Shown piece after piece: positions 23,300 to 35,615 of a DNA stretch of 64,000 nucleotides (the stretch's first letter is position 1; each line of letters begins with the position of its first letter). The notes beneath the pieces are model-generated. The model had not been told where the DNA came from. It saw only the letters and a list, made by a program, of their open reading frames with translations, and did not search any database. Source of the stretch: Talpa occidentalis (Eukaryota; Chordata; Mammalia; Eulipotyphla; Talpidae). The stretch is taken from the NCBI RefSeq assembly GCF_014898055.3, contig NW_026555331.1:99780684-99844683 (forward strand), given 5' to 3'. A program made the translations under genes and the position numbers.

Positions 23300-24424
23300 T
23301 TATTGAAGTGACTTTGGCTTACAATGCTGCCTATGACATAGGGGACAGATTCACACCTTTTGAGATGTATGCGACACACCACAGATACTACCAGAGCACT
23401 CATAATCCTTTGCTGAAGTTTGGTGAAATATTGGCTTAAGATATTTTAATGTTTTTAGAGAGAGGTGTTACATTTTAACCATTCCCATTCTTACATAAAT
23501 TTCCTTGTCTTATTTTCTTTCATCCTGGTCTGTTCTCTTATTATGGGTTTTTGTCATTTTATTTCCTTGCAGTGTCTTGAGAGTATGAAGCAGATTTTTA
23601 TCACTTCCTTTAGTTTCTGGTATCAAATTAACTTCAGAGTAATTATCTTCCTTTCACTCTGCAGGAGACTTTTTAATTTTTTTTTAATTTTGTATTATTT
23701 TCCCCTCAGGCCACAGTTAGACATTTTTCTTCTTCTTAGATGAAAGAGAGAGCAATTCATATCTGGAGTTTTACAATAGATAGGTGGGCGATGTGCTCTT
23801 GACTCACATAGTAGTTCATCTGGCAGCATGACCATCTCAACAAAAAATGTGCAGCCGGTGAACACAGTAGCACACAGCATAAGGCAAAAGACTTAGTACT
23901 AACAGAAGCACTTTTCATGCTACATGGTCTTGTATAAAATGCTCAAATACTGGCTCATTCAGTCAAAAGGAGATGACACAAAACCTCATGCTTGCATGAT
24001 ATAAAGTCAAGTATTTTCAGACTACAGCTGGTTGACAGTCACAGCACCCCAATTCCTTCCCTTCCTTGTGGACAGCCACCTAGGATAACTTTAGCAATGA
24101 GAGGTGTCATCTATCCCTTTTACCCTTCATTCGGACATTTGTATTGATGGAGGATAAGAAACATTCTGAAGGCTAGTGTTTCCAGTGTTGGCCTAGTGTT
24201 TTGCTTGTCAGGACCATATCTCTGAATATAGGGCCATGGGCCCTGTGCTCTCATTTTCTGGTATTATTTGACACAAGTAGAAAGAATTTCAGAGAGCGAT
24301 GAATAACTCAGCCTTTTACTATGTATCTGAGGTCCACTGTCTTTAAATTTTCCCCAAGAAGCAAAACCTAAAAAAAAATAAGACACAAATATCAATATTT
24401 TATTTAGCCCAGTTTTTGTTTTTT
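23300..24424 (+). other. Intron, possible old L1 tail then unique sequence
   Basis: 23290-23440 may be the end of an old L1 (tttattgaagtgactttggc). The rest shows nothing recognisable. Confidence 0.4.
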
Positions 24425-24710
24425 ACAGCAGATGACTTCACTTATAGTGGAATACAGAGAAACAAAACCAAGGGGACTGATATAACCAAACCAATAACAA
24501 CCTCTAGAAATCTGACTGTAGAATTGATGCTACCAGAGTGGGTGGGAAAAGGGAGGATAGAGTAGGGAGAGGGCACAATGAACTATGGTGGAGACTAAGG
24601 GTGCCTTGGTGGTAGGTGTGGTATTTTGCAACTTATACTTGAAGGGTAATAAGATCTTATAGCTCTTAATCATATACAGCATTATAAACCAATATTGCCT
24701 CAATGAAAAA
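24425..24710 (+). mobile_element. Old L1 3' end fragment
   Basis: This reads in L1 sense: atgacttcacttatagtgga, then agagtgggtgggaaaaggg, then the cattataaaccaatattgcc tail and an A-run. That matches the end of ORF2 plus 3' UTR of an older L1 subfamily. No target duplication was found. Confidence 0.7.
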
Positions 24711-24727
24711 AAAATTTACACTACCAT

Positions 24728-24840
24728 CTATTTCCTCACTCATCTATTCCTTCAATAAGTAGCTATTGAGTGCCAGTGATGTGCTAGACCCCGGGAATAT
24801 GAGCATGAACCAGCACCAGCACACCTGAGCCCACCCTATT
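24728..24840 (+). repeat. L2-like fragment
   Basis: ttcaataagtagctattgag followed by tgccagtgatgtgctagacc and cgggaatatgagcatgaacc resembles the L2-type segment ATTTATTGAGTGCCTAC... Short and diverged. Confidence 0.55.
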
Positions 24841-24899
24841 GTTAGAAAGATAAGCATCAACTCCCAAATCACACCAAACAAGAATAAATATGCATCTAT

Positions 24900-26944
24900 G
24901 TATATGAGAGATAAAGGGTACATAAGATAACAGAACACAGAACAAGTTTTTATTTAGGAAAAAAATTGGGGATGTTTCACACAGTGCGTAGAAGTCATCT
25001 CCATTATTTTATTTTATAAAAGATAACAGGAGAAATAAAAGATTTAATCTCAGAATAAAGGATATCCCTTTGAATGGAATAAACTTTGCATTTTGAAAAT
25101 CAAGCTTCTATTTTCCCAATTTTTCTGACATTTGGATCAGGGATTTGCCAGCAAATTCTTGGAACTGTATGTCTTGTTATTCTTGGAACTGTATGTCTAT
25201 GTAGACATAGTGTCTACACAACCACATAGTGTCTACAGAAATGCTGACTACCATTTAGCAGAGCCACACACATCATAAACCAAAAGCATGACATGATTTA
25301 AATATTAATGTATCCAGGAGATAGTCAGGCATCCTATTTTCTGTTAAAAAAAAAAATATTGCATGAGGTTAGTTAGCTGTGGATTGGACTGGTAAGTACT
25401 GTGTGGGTAGTGTGGGTACCATTGACTAGCAGGTCTTCTGAGATGAGTGCTCCTCATACTGTCTTTACTATCAGAAATGGATTAACTCCCTGCTGTCTTT
25501 TGGGGTTCCACACACAGTTTCTGTGTGAATTGAACCCTTTCTCTGTTGGAAAGAAAAGGAAATACAAAATTAAATCTCCAATATAAAGTGTTACTTCTTG
25601 TAAAAATCTCTAATGACCAATATTCACAAGTAAAAGCTCATGAGAATAATTTCATTATGTGTTACCAAAAGAAAATGAATATGAAAATATACTGAATGTG
25701 TAGATGTTGAAAATACTGTTGTATCATATAAAAATAATTGAAATTAAAAGCTATTTGACAGGGGGGTGGTTTAAAAGATGTAAAGATGAGGATACACTAA
25801 ACGAGTCATACTACCATTCCTATGAGCATTCTCTCAGTAAGATCTAGCTCTTGGCATTCTTGAAAAATACTGAGACTTCTAAGGATAAATGTAAATGTAA
25901 CTTACAGATAGAAGTTTCATGAGTATGTGGGAGGGTACTTCTATCTGAGAGTAAACTATATCGACTGGGAAAATAATGCAGAAGACAGAGTGATGGTAGT
26001 AATTCAGATTTCTATTACAAGAGGAAATGGACTGAGTTCTGTTAGTGATATACTAAATAAATATATACTTATAGTAGGTTCTTAGCTAAAAGAAATAGAA
26101 ACGTATCACAACTAGCACAGTGAAAAGTGGGTTATTGCAAATGAGTCATAACACCTGTGCAGGGGCAAAAAAGAAAAAAAAAGAACAGAAAATTCTATGG
26201 TATGGATTCTAAAAGCAAGTTCCTGACATCCAAATGTTAGAGCTGCAGGAAATACATAGTGATTTCAGGGTTTGCTTTTTACTTGTGAGAATTTGCTTTT
26301 AGAAAAGAACACAGCTGCTTGAGGCATTTTTCACTTAATTTTTTTAGCTTACTTTTCTTTCCAGTCTACTCCTGGGAATTAACTTAAGCCAATTTGGTCA
26401 CTGCATTTGTCAGGAATTATTGTGGGGGAATTTCAACATAGGATGGATGATACCTGTTCAGGTAGAAGAGTGCATCTTAAATTTGCCCCTTCAAGGTGTG
26501 TTTCAAGGAAAGGAAGTCTTAGACTGAACTCTGCTGTACATTTTTCAGGTATTGACAAGGAGGCACTGTCATTTTGTTGTAATTTCAGCTTTATACTTCT
26601 GGGAACTTGAATATCCCTCACTTGGAAGATTTCTTTGTACAGTTTTGGGACTATTTTCATGGTGGGGTTCAGGTGACCTTCTCATTGGGATCATATTTAT
26701 AAAAATAATAATCTTTAGTCATGCTTACCACAGGACTGGTTAAAATTCAAAGTCTAAAAAGTCAAGTATGTAATTACTAGAATACTTCAACATTTGAATT
26801 CTCTTTTGTTCAAACAGCAATGGAGGTCAATGTACAATATTGCTATTTCCCTCAGATATCTTGAACTCTATTTGTCTCATCAATGAAAAATCACATCCAG
26901 ATCCATGATGCTTACAAATCAACCATTTGTGTTGGTGAGAGAAA
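24900..26944 (+). other. Intron, mostly unique
   Basis: No gene. A small block of repeated 20-mers lies at 25155-25237. A-rich runs occur near 25345 and 26165. Confidence 0.55.
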
Positions 26945-28136
26945 CTAGTTAAGAGCTCAGGTAGCCTTATTTCAGATTATATTGCAAAGCTATAATAAAA
27001 ACAGTATGATATTGGCATAATGATAGACACATAGATCAATGAAGTAGAATAGCAAATCCATAAACAAACTCACATATATGTAATTCATTTTCAACATAGA
27101 AATCTAGCATATACAATGGGAAAAGTACAGGGTCATCAACATAAGTGTTGTTGGGAAAGCTAGATAGCCATGTGAAAAACAATAAAATGGGACCGCTATC
27201 ATACATCATAGCAAAGATAAACTCAATTGATTAAAGACTTAAATGTAAAACTAGAAACTATAAAATCAAAGAAAACATAGGGGGCAAATTCCTTAACATC
27301 TGTTTTGGTGATAATAATTTGAATTTAACTCCAAAAGCTAAGGAAGTAAAAACAAAGCTAAATGAGTGAGACTACATCAAATTAAACATCTGCTCAAAAA
27401 TAGAAACCATCAACAAGTGGAAAAGGCATTTATAGGATGAAAGAAGATATATGTAAACCACATGTCCAATAAGAGGTTAATATTCAATTTACAAGGATCT
27501 TATACAGTTCAATAGCAAAAATACAAAATAACCCAATTAAAAAGTGGGCAGAACTGAATAACCTTTTCCCAAAGAAAACATACAGATGACCAACAGGTAA
27601 ATGAAAAGATGTTCAACATCACTAATCATCAGGGAAATGCAAATCAAAACCACTGTGAGATATCAGCTCATGCTTATTGAATGACTGTTATTTAAAAAAA
27701 TAATAATAACAAGGATTTACAGAAAAAGGGAAGCCTTTTACAATGTTGCTAGAAATGGGCACTGGTACAGATACTATGGAAAACAATATGAAGTTTCCGC
27801 AACATGTCAAGAATACTACTATGAAATGATCTGACAATCCCAATTCTGGTTATATATCCAAAGGAAACAAAACCATTATCTTGAGAGTTATCTGTGTTCC
27901 TTTATTCATAATAGCATTATTCACAGTAGCCAAAGTATGAAAATAGCTTAAGTGCCTGTTAATGGATGAGTGGCTCAAGATAATGTAAGATATATAATTG
28001 TGTGTGTGTGACTCTCATATAACACAACTACCAAATGATAGTTCAGGGGTGTCTCGGTGGTGGTAACTTTATGGAGATTACACCTGAAAGGAGAATGAAC
28101 AATGGTGTCTAAGGTATTAAAAAAAAAAAAAAAAGA
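26945..28136 (+). mobile_element. Ancient L1 ORF2/3' UTR fragment (about 1.2 kb)
   Basis: The sense L1 ORF2 3' half is recognisable but heavily mutated: aaagctataataaaaacagt, aatagacatttt-like segments, gaccaacaggtaaatgaaaa, atcatcagggaaatgcaaat. It ends in 3' UTR-like sequence and an A16 tail at about 28119-28134. No open frame is left. Confidence 0.85.
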
Positions 28137-28454
28137 CTACTACCAAAGCAGAAGAACATTTGCACTAGATTTTTAGCAAAACTAGAAATTATTGAGCAGT
28201 GAATTGGTAAATGATTATGCACCCCAAGGCTAGTGTGTCAGTGTCTTACTTTCTTAGGAAGTAGTGAAGAACAAGTATGTTTCTCTAGTTCCCAGGGTCC
28301 ATTTTAGATAACAGAACTTTCAGGTTTTTAATGAGTACCTAGTTTATCTAAAATTCTCTAAGTTTTCTGTTTCAGTCTGTAGATATAGACATGTATTTCA
28401 CCAATTGCAAAAATTGAAAGTGTAAACATTTAACTTAAGTATTTCCATAGAAAA

Positions 28455-28640
28455 TACAAAATCACTAGGTTATAGTGCTGGGTATTGGAATGATCTGGGG
28501 AGCCTGTGCAAAACACAGGTTGCCAAGTCCCACCTCTGGTCTGATTCCTTGGGGCTGGAGTGAGTTCATGAGTTTGCTTTTCTAACCAGCTCCTTTCCAT
28601 GGCAGGCTTTTGAGAATCTCTGGGCTCCTGCCACCCTCTC
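28455..28640 (+). repeat. MER5-like relic, diverged
   Basis: tggaatgatctggggagcct, gtcccacctctggtctgatt and gcttttgagaatctctgggc resemble MER5A but with more change, so the call is tentative. Confidence 0.55.
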
Positions 28641-30383
28641 TCCATGTGGAATTTCAGATGGCATTCAGACCTTTATTTAAGCAATTGTAAATAACAGGAA
28701 AACATGTTTTTAGCTATGAAAGAATAGAGAGGGAGCATTCTGTGTTATCTTTCAAAGAAAAGTGAAGGCATGTCATTAAATTGATTCAGAAAAAGTATTT
28801 TTTCTTCAGGCTAAACACACATGATTCAGATACATTGTTTTCTAACACATTTTTAAGACCTGATAGTGTGTAGTAACAAGTTTAAAAAGATAGTGTAGAA
28901 GTGATGGAAATATAAGAATCTCACATAAAGGGTATTTTTTTTTTCATCTGCCGTTGCTACAAATACGTGCAAATGAATTTTTAAAAATTGTCACCAATGG
29001 GAGAGCAGTTGGGTGTGGAAAACCACCTCCTGGATAGAAAGGAGAAATATTCTAGTATTGAGGGAAAAGAAGATTGGTAGGAAAAACTGAAACACTGAGA
29101 TATAAGTGAGAATTATGCATAGTAACTGAGGCTCTTTAACTTAGCACATGCAATGTTAGAGCAATTATTCAGCTGGTAACTAGAATCTTGAATTTAATGA
29201 ATAAATGATCATTCAGTGATGAATCATTAAAAAACATTTTGGAGCTTAGGATTTACCTCTCATAAATTGTTGAAGATTCATAATATGTAAAATTAACATA
29301 ATAACACATGTTAAATGGAATATGTGGGTTCATACAAGCACAGGATGTTTATGATGTGAATTTTTAAAATGCTGTAGCAAAGACAAATGCATTGAAAAAT
29401 GATTTTATTAATTGCCTGATATCAAAGTGTTACAGATTTAAAACTGCAAAATTCTGTGTTTTATATCATCATGCTGTAGGCATATCTAGAAAAGAGGAAA
29501 ACAAGACTGGCATTGTCAGACCTCAGCTCAGCTGGCATTATTTCCCCTCAGTGCCTTTGAGTCCACAGGAACTTGCAGAGGGGATGTAGGGAACAAAAGG
29601 AGCACCCCATAACACCTCCTCCATGGTAGCACTTTAAACAGGGCCTCTTTTTGGTTGAGCCCTGTGAGACTCAGAATCCCAGAAGGGACCACTCAGTGCC
29701 GCTGCAGTCCTGAGGTCCTGCTCTGCTCACTGACCTGCCACACTCAAGCACTGCTGATGGACTATCTGTGTCCTTGCAGAGTATGGAACCATTCAAATTT
29801 AAATTAGCTCTTAACTCATTAAATAGTTAACATTTTAGATTTATGCCAGAAACTAAATAAATTTCTTACCAAGAACATGTTTAATGTGAAATTTACTCCT
29901 TTAAAAATATGAACACAAGTCTTTATAGTTTTTTAAAGTGAACAAAGTAAACACATTGAAATAGGATAAAATATTTTTATACATATATTTCAGTTTTATT
30001 GAACAGAAGGTGAATGTATTTGGTATGACTTTATCATGGTGATTGGGTTTGATGTTTACTTTTTTATTGTTAAAATACTGCTTTCCTAATGGAAAAGCAT
30101 AAAATTTTCCACTATGCATGATAATCCTCAAAAATGTTTTAAAGAAGAAAAAGTATTAAGGAAAGCACACAGCAGTGTTGCTGTGTGTCTGATGGGCAGC
30201 CACTTGGCATAGGTTTATACTTTGATTAGCAAGGAGGTTAATGTTGCTTTCTACTCTGTGGTGCTTCAGGATAGTTTAATGTCACGGTTGGCCGTGCTCC
30301 TTTCTTTCATTGTCTAGGATTGCAATGTAATTCTTTGCTCACCATCACCCTCTTGTTTCTGCCCTGCCCACATGTCTCCACAG
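28640..30383 (+). other. Intron leading to exon F
   Basis: AT-rich and unique-looking. The last 150 nt become pyrimidine-rich before the exon F acceptor. No repeat identified. Confidence 0.55.
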
Positions 30384-30545
30384 ATCATTTTGTGTTTCTC
30401 TCCAGTTGGTCACACGCTGAGAGTTAGAGCTCGGAAGTTCCCAGCCATAGTTAACTGCACCGCTATTGACTGGTTTCATGCGTGGCCACAGGAGGCTCTA
30501 GTCTCTGTCAGCAGGAGGTTCATTGAGGAAACCAAGGGAATTGAG
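30384..30545 (+). CDS. DNAH11: DNAH11 exon F (AAA4 small subdomain)
   Basis: This exon has 162 nt, 54 codons, phase 0. The acceptor is tgtctccacag and the donor is gag|gtatgc. It encodes [20 protein letters not shown], then [16 protein letters not shown], the CTxIDWFxxWPxxAL signature near the C-terminal end of AAA4 in all dynein heavy chains, and [16 protein letters not shown] pyrimidine/CA simple repeat (30569-30620) lies 24 nt after the donor. Confidence 0.95.
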
Positions 30546-30568
30546 GTATGCTGGTCAGACTCTGAAAA

Positions 30569-30620
30569 TCTCTCTCTCTGTCTGTCTGTCTCTCTCACAC
30601 ACACACACAGACACACAGAG
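30569..30620. repeat. (CT)n(CA)n compound repeat next to exon F donor
   Basis: A pyrimidine run then CA units, starting 24 nt inside the intron after exon F. Confidence 0.9.
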
Positions 30621-31355
30621 TTAGTAAATAAGCACTTTCCAAAATATGCCTCCCATCAGAAACTTACCCTTGTTTAAAATAATACAAGCATCTTGGTTAA
30701 TTTATATTATATGGAAAATGAAGACCAACCTTTTTGCACCAGGCTGAGATGCATGTGCACTCACATACGCAATCACACAAAGCACGTGAATATATTCTCA
30801 TTCATGCAGGGGCTCATGAGAAGGCCAGAGTCATTGCTGCCTTGAGTCATAATAGTGTTTAGTGAATATAAATCCTTTAAATATACAACTGAAAGCACAA
30901 ATAAAAAAGTAGCCACCTACAGTCATACAATACTTTATTTTAACAAAGTAAGGCAGTTATTGTGATTTTTCTCATTATAGTACTGACAGATAAATGTCAG
31001 GGATTTAGTAATCACTAAATCAAATGTATCTGTTTCTTTGTTTTATGGTTTTATTTTATGAGATATGTTTGTCACTCAATCATAATGAAATTCGAACCTC
31101 TGGTTATATTATTAAATGGCTGCATGAAACAACAACAAAAATCCCAAGTGTTTAGATTCAAAGGAAGAAAGGAATGTGAGGTATACTTTCATAGAACTGG
31201 AGCTTTATATCTGGTGCCTTTCTGATTAGTTAGGAGGGGTGGTGATTGTGAACATTTCTTAGAGAGGTTTGTCTTCTGATTCCACTTAGCAATAAAGAAA
31301 AAGTTACCTAAAGTAGAGCAGAAATCCAAATGATTGAATCAAAAAGAGAATTGAG

Positions 31356-31636
31356 GGCCTACCTGGTGGGGCAGCAGTTGAGCACTGGGTTGCAAAGCTG
31401 CCCTCAACCTCTGCAGCGCTAGTTCGATCCCCAGCTGCTCCCCGGCCACCAGAGGAGGGTCCCACATGGCGCGCAGACCTCTCCTGCCGCCCGCTGCTCC
31501 CCTCAGCAGTATACTTCGGTCCTTCTGCCTGCTCTGCTCCCCGCTCTGGCCCTGGTGAATTCTCACCCTCCCGTGCTTCTGACTGTACCTAGTGCTTGTA
31601 TAAATAAATAAATAAAACTTTTTTTAAAAAAAAGAG
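31356..31636 (+). mobile_element. SINE, young type
   Basis: This is a full-length copy with a B box of agttcgatccc and a (AAAT)n tail. The 11-bp duplication agagaattgag lies at 31345-31355 and 31637-31647. Confidence 0.93.
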
Positions 31637-31647
31637 AGAGAATTGAG

Positions 31648-33696
31648 GAAATGTAAGGAATGATGTCTGTTTGCAATTGAGAGTTTATGATAAACAGGGA
31701 CAACCTACTGTAACCAAAGACACACCTGCCATTCTTCCAAAGCAGTCCTTTAACATTTGTGTTGAATCTTTTGGTGGCCAGATGGTTAGAAATTTAGGCA
31801 TAGCTACATATTTAATTATTTGTATGCAGTTAAAATTATTGATTATATTTTCATGTTTTACATATCTATAACTTTATTATATATAATTTATTGTTTTCCT
31901 ATATCATCTATTAATCTGATATTTAATGTTGAATTGCCAGGAAAGAAATGTCCACCTTTATCTAAAATATGTATACAATAGAGGTTTTATGATACTCAAA
32001 TACCTTACCTCTCCTTTCCTGCCTACTCACACTTAAAATATTTCTAGAAATAAATGAAAAATACTCACCTGTACCTTAAGAAAAATAGCAGCAGCCACTG
32101 GTTTCCTGGATAAAGAACGAATAATCTTCATCTATGAACCTATTTTTCAAAGTGATTTTTCACTGTCAGGGAGCACCGCAGAGCAGTTCTTCCATTTTGG
32201 AAAATGAATGTAAATTTGTTGTGAACTGATGAGGAAGGTGGTAGACATTGGCAGGAGTGGTTAAAGCTTGTCTAAAACACTGCTTTCATTACTCCTTGTC
32301 TTCCTGAAGAGGCTAAGTCACCCTGTTTAATAGACACTAACACTAGTATTAGGTAAAGTCTGCCAAAAGATTTTATACTTCAAAATCTGGAAAGCCATTA
32401 AATATAACAAATCATGGTCACAACAAACAAATATCTAAAACTACTGCTAGGTTCACTGCATTACTAGAATTATGTAGGACATTATTTTGTCTTATAATAA
32501 TTACAGGAAGGGGTCATAATAATCATTTATCAGAGGGGAGAGAGTCTATGTATCTTTTGATAGCAAAATTCTGTTTTACCCAGTTCTTTTTGTATCAGGC
32601 TGGTATTGTCAGTAAGAGGTAAGGACCAATGTACTTTACTTCTAATATTACTTTCTCTATGTCTGGGGGAAACCAGACATAGTTGCATGGTATCAGTTTG
32701 TGTCTGACCCAGGGCTTTTAATGTCCTTGCCTTTACTGCTTTGGTGCAGACTTTCTAGGCAAAGTAGGAACCACTTTGGAAACTCGCTGCTGCAGCTCCA
32801 TGTGCCAGTGACCATTGACATCTGCTGGACGAGGCAGGACTTGCATCATGTTAGTTCAGAGGCTCCTAGAAGGCCCTGAGCTTTATCTGGTGGTGTCATG
32901 ACGCCTCCTATAGGAAGCCGAGAGCCAAATAGGAGTTGAAAAAGCACTTTGCTATTTCTATGGAGCTGAATTATGCCTGGAAACAAATTAGCCAGATGAT
33001 TTCATTTCAGTGCAGTGTGCTTATTTCACTTTCCCACCTTCCTAATTTGTTACCCAGGAGCAGTAATTATAATTTAGAGTGTAACATGTCTGTGTTCCTT
33101 TTAAAAATGTGTGGTGCCTTTTCTGTAAAGGTCAAAAATAGCTTTTAAATTTTTTGAATGAGCACTAATTTGATCACTTTCTGAGTTTTAATTTCTACCA
33201 TTAGGATTGAAAGTTATCAGCATAATTTAGGCACTTCTTAATTATTGACCTCATTTGCTAAGTGTGAGGTACTTACACAAGGTGACCCCCTTTAGCCACA
33301 GAGAAAGGATTCATTAAAGGCAAGCGGTTTTGTGTGTGTTGACATATAATTTTCAATCAGTACACACTCAGCAGCCAGGGGTGTGTCTAAGTAAATGTTT
33401 GTGCTACTTTCCTGTTACCTGGTAGTGAACAAAATGACAACTGACAGAATGACCAAAATAATTTGACATTTCAGTATCAGTGGGTATTTATCTGAAGATC
33501 TTGTTTCCACACACTCCTCCTCACAGAGGATTTGTAAATAGAGATGGGAGGATGCACTGGAGGGATGGGGAGAAAGAGAGGTCCTTTGAGAGAAGTACGC
33601 TGGGAGGAGAACTTACTAGAAAGTATGTGCATCCCAGTGAGGAACATTCAAGAGAAAATTGGGAGATGGGTATTAAAAGTATTTTTGCTTTTCAAG
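31648..33696 (+). other. Intron between SINEs
   Basis: About 2 kb with no recognised repeat, SINE or gene. Open frames are short and have no known motif. Confidence 0.5.
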
Positions 33697-33712
33697 TCAA
33701 AATAGACAATAG

Positions 33713-34028
33713 AGGGCCTCCCCGGTGGCGCAGCGGTTGAGCGCTGGGTTGCGAAGCTGCCCGCAGCCTCTGCAGCAGTTCGATCCCCGGCTGCTCCCCG
33801 GCCACCGGAGGAGGGTCCCGCATGGCGCGCAGACTGGTCCCGCATGGCGCGCAGACCTCTCCTGCTGCCCGCTGCTCCCCTCAGCAGTGTACTTCGGTCC
33901 TTCTGCCTGCTCTGCTCCCCGCTCTGGCTCTGGTGAATTCTCTCACCCTCCCACGCTTCTGACTGTACCCAGTGCTTATATAATAAATAAATAAAATAAA
34001 TCTTAAAAAAAAAAAAAAAAAAAAATAA
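33713..34028 (+). mobile_element. SINE with internal duplication and B-box deletion
   Basis: A 17-bp duplication tcaaaatagacaataga flanks it (33697-33713 and 34029-34045). Inside, ggtcccgcatggcgcgcaga occurs twice in tandem (about 33815-33858), and about 6 nt upstream of the B box are lost (gcagcagttcgatccc). Otherwise it is close to the young consensus. Confidence 0.92.
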
Positions 34029-34045
34029 TCAAAATAGACAATAGA

Positions 34046-34883
34046 CAGACATGACAGCAGGGCCTAATGAGAGGAGAAAACATTGAAAGGAAATGAAAAA
34101 GTGAGCTGAGTGAGATGTGAGGTTTGCACTGGCAGGAGTAGCATGAGGGCTGAGCAGGGTGGAGGAGCCCATCCTCCACAGGCTTGTTCATCACCTGGCA
34201 AGATAAAGTTCTGTCCTTTCATGTGATGGGCCTGAAAGTAATTACACAAGCTCAGCACCATCAGCTTTTTTCAATGGAATGAATTTATTCCACATGCCAA
34301 CACCTCTTCATTCCAGACTTGTTGCAGGGCTTGGGAACTTAGGAATTGCATATTATGCTACCATATCTTAAACCCATCATGAAAAATGTCCTTTCTCCAA
34401 GGAAAGTTACATAACTGCTGTATTTAAAGACTGATTGCTGCAGTGGTCGATCGCTTGTTTTAAAAATGTTAAGCCAAGCATGAAAAGCAGTAAACAATAT
34501 TTTGTCAGAGATAGCTAGGTTGGCAGCATTTCTGTTAATGTTTTTTAGTACAATTCTTGCTTTGAAATGTGAATTAGAATTATCTGGTGTGAACAGAGAA
34601 GTAGAAAGATAATGATGTTCATTAGAAATTCTACGAATTTGGAAGAGATAGCCTTTTTCTGAGGAATGTTGAAGTCACTTAAAAGAGCAAGACAGATACA
34701 ATCAAATTTGCCTTGAATCCATCTAAATCTCATGTGACTCCAGGGTACACTCAATAAGTGAGAAAAGGCACAGGTAGCTGTTACCATCCTTTTTCCTTCT
34801 TCAGCCCACATTCTCCTTTTTGCACACAATGCACACAATACTGTTCATCATACAGTTCTTCCTCTGTGCATGCTAATCCAATT
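34046..34883 (+). other. Intron between SINEs
   Basis: Unique-looking intron; the open frames on the - strand show no recognisable protein. Confidence 0.5.
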
Positions 34884-34898
34884 TAGAATAGAATTGCA

Positions 34899-35221
34899 GG
34901 GCCTCCCCGGTGGCGCAGCGGTTGAGCGCTGGCTTGCGAAGCTGCCCGCGGCCTCTGCGGCGCCGGTTCGATCCCCGGCTGCTCCCCGGCCACCGGAGGA
35001 GGGTCCCACATGGCGCGCAGACCTCTCCTGCCGCCCGCTGCTCCCCTCAGCAGAGTACTTCGGTCCTTCTGCCTGTTCTGCTCCCCGCTCTGGCTCTGGT
35101 GAATTCTCTCACCCTCCCGCGCTTCTGACTGTACCCAGTGCATGTATAAACAAAACAAACAAACAAATAAATAAATAAATAAATAAATAAAAACATGCCT
35201 CTATTTAAAAAAAAAAAAAAA
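34899..35221 (+). mobile_element. SINE, young type
   Basis: This copy is full length with an intact A box and B box (ggttcgatccc). The perfect 15-bp duplication tagaatagaattgca lies at 34884-34898 and 35222-35236. The tail is (AAAC)n(AAAT)n and an A-run. Confidence 0.95.
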
Positions 35222-35315
35222 TAGAATAGAATTGCAAAGCATAGTCAGCTGCTTCCCAGGATTTTTTGCAGTTAACTAAACTTAGGAAACCTTTTTGCTT
35301 TAAAGGTAGATCCAG

Positions 35316-35600
35316 GGCCTCCCAGGTGGCGCAGCGGTTGAGCGCTGGGTTGCGAAGCTGCCCGCAGCCTCTGCAGCGTCGGTTCAATCCCCAGCTGCTC
35401 CCCGGCCACCGGTGGAGGGTCCCACATGGCGCGCAGACCTCTCCTGCCGCCCGCTGCTCCCCTCAGCAGTGTACTTCGGTCCTTCTGCCTGCTCTGCTCC
35501 CCGCTCTGGCGCTGGTGAATTCTCTCACCCTCCCGCGCTTCTGACTGTACCCAGTGCTTGTATAAATAAATAAATAAACCTTTAAAAAAAAAAAAAAAAA
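35316..35600 (+). mobile_element. SINE, young type
   Basis: This copy lies only about 95 bp downstream of the previous SINE, in the same orientation. The perfect 15-bp duplication taaaggtagatccag lies at 35301-35315 and 35601-35615. The B box reads ggttcaatccc (one change). Confidence 0.95.
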
Positions 35601-35615
35601 TAAAGGTAGATCCAG

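Larger units (their letters stand above)
19860..23300 (-). mobile_element. Scattered ancient L1/HAL1-like remnants
   Basis: Short patches look like reversed L1 or HAL1 ORF2 (for example attgaaattatattaaatgc at 19982, and sequence around 21900-22130), but they are very decayed and the borders are uncertain. A SINE (22415-22686) and a short tetranucleotide repeat (21412-21470) interrupt the stretch. I see no gene here. Confidence 0.4.
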
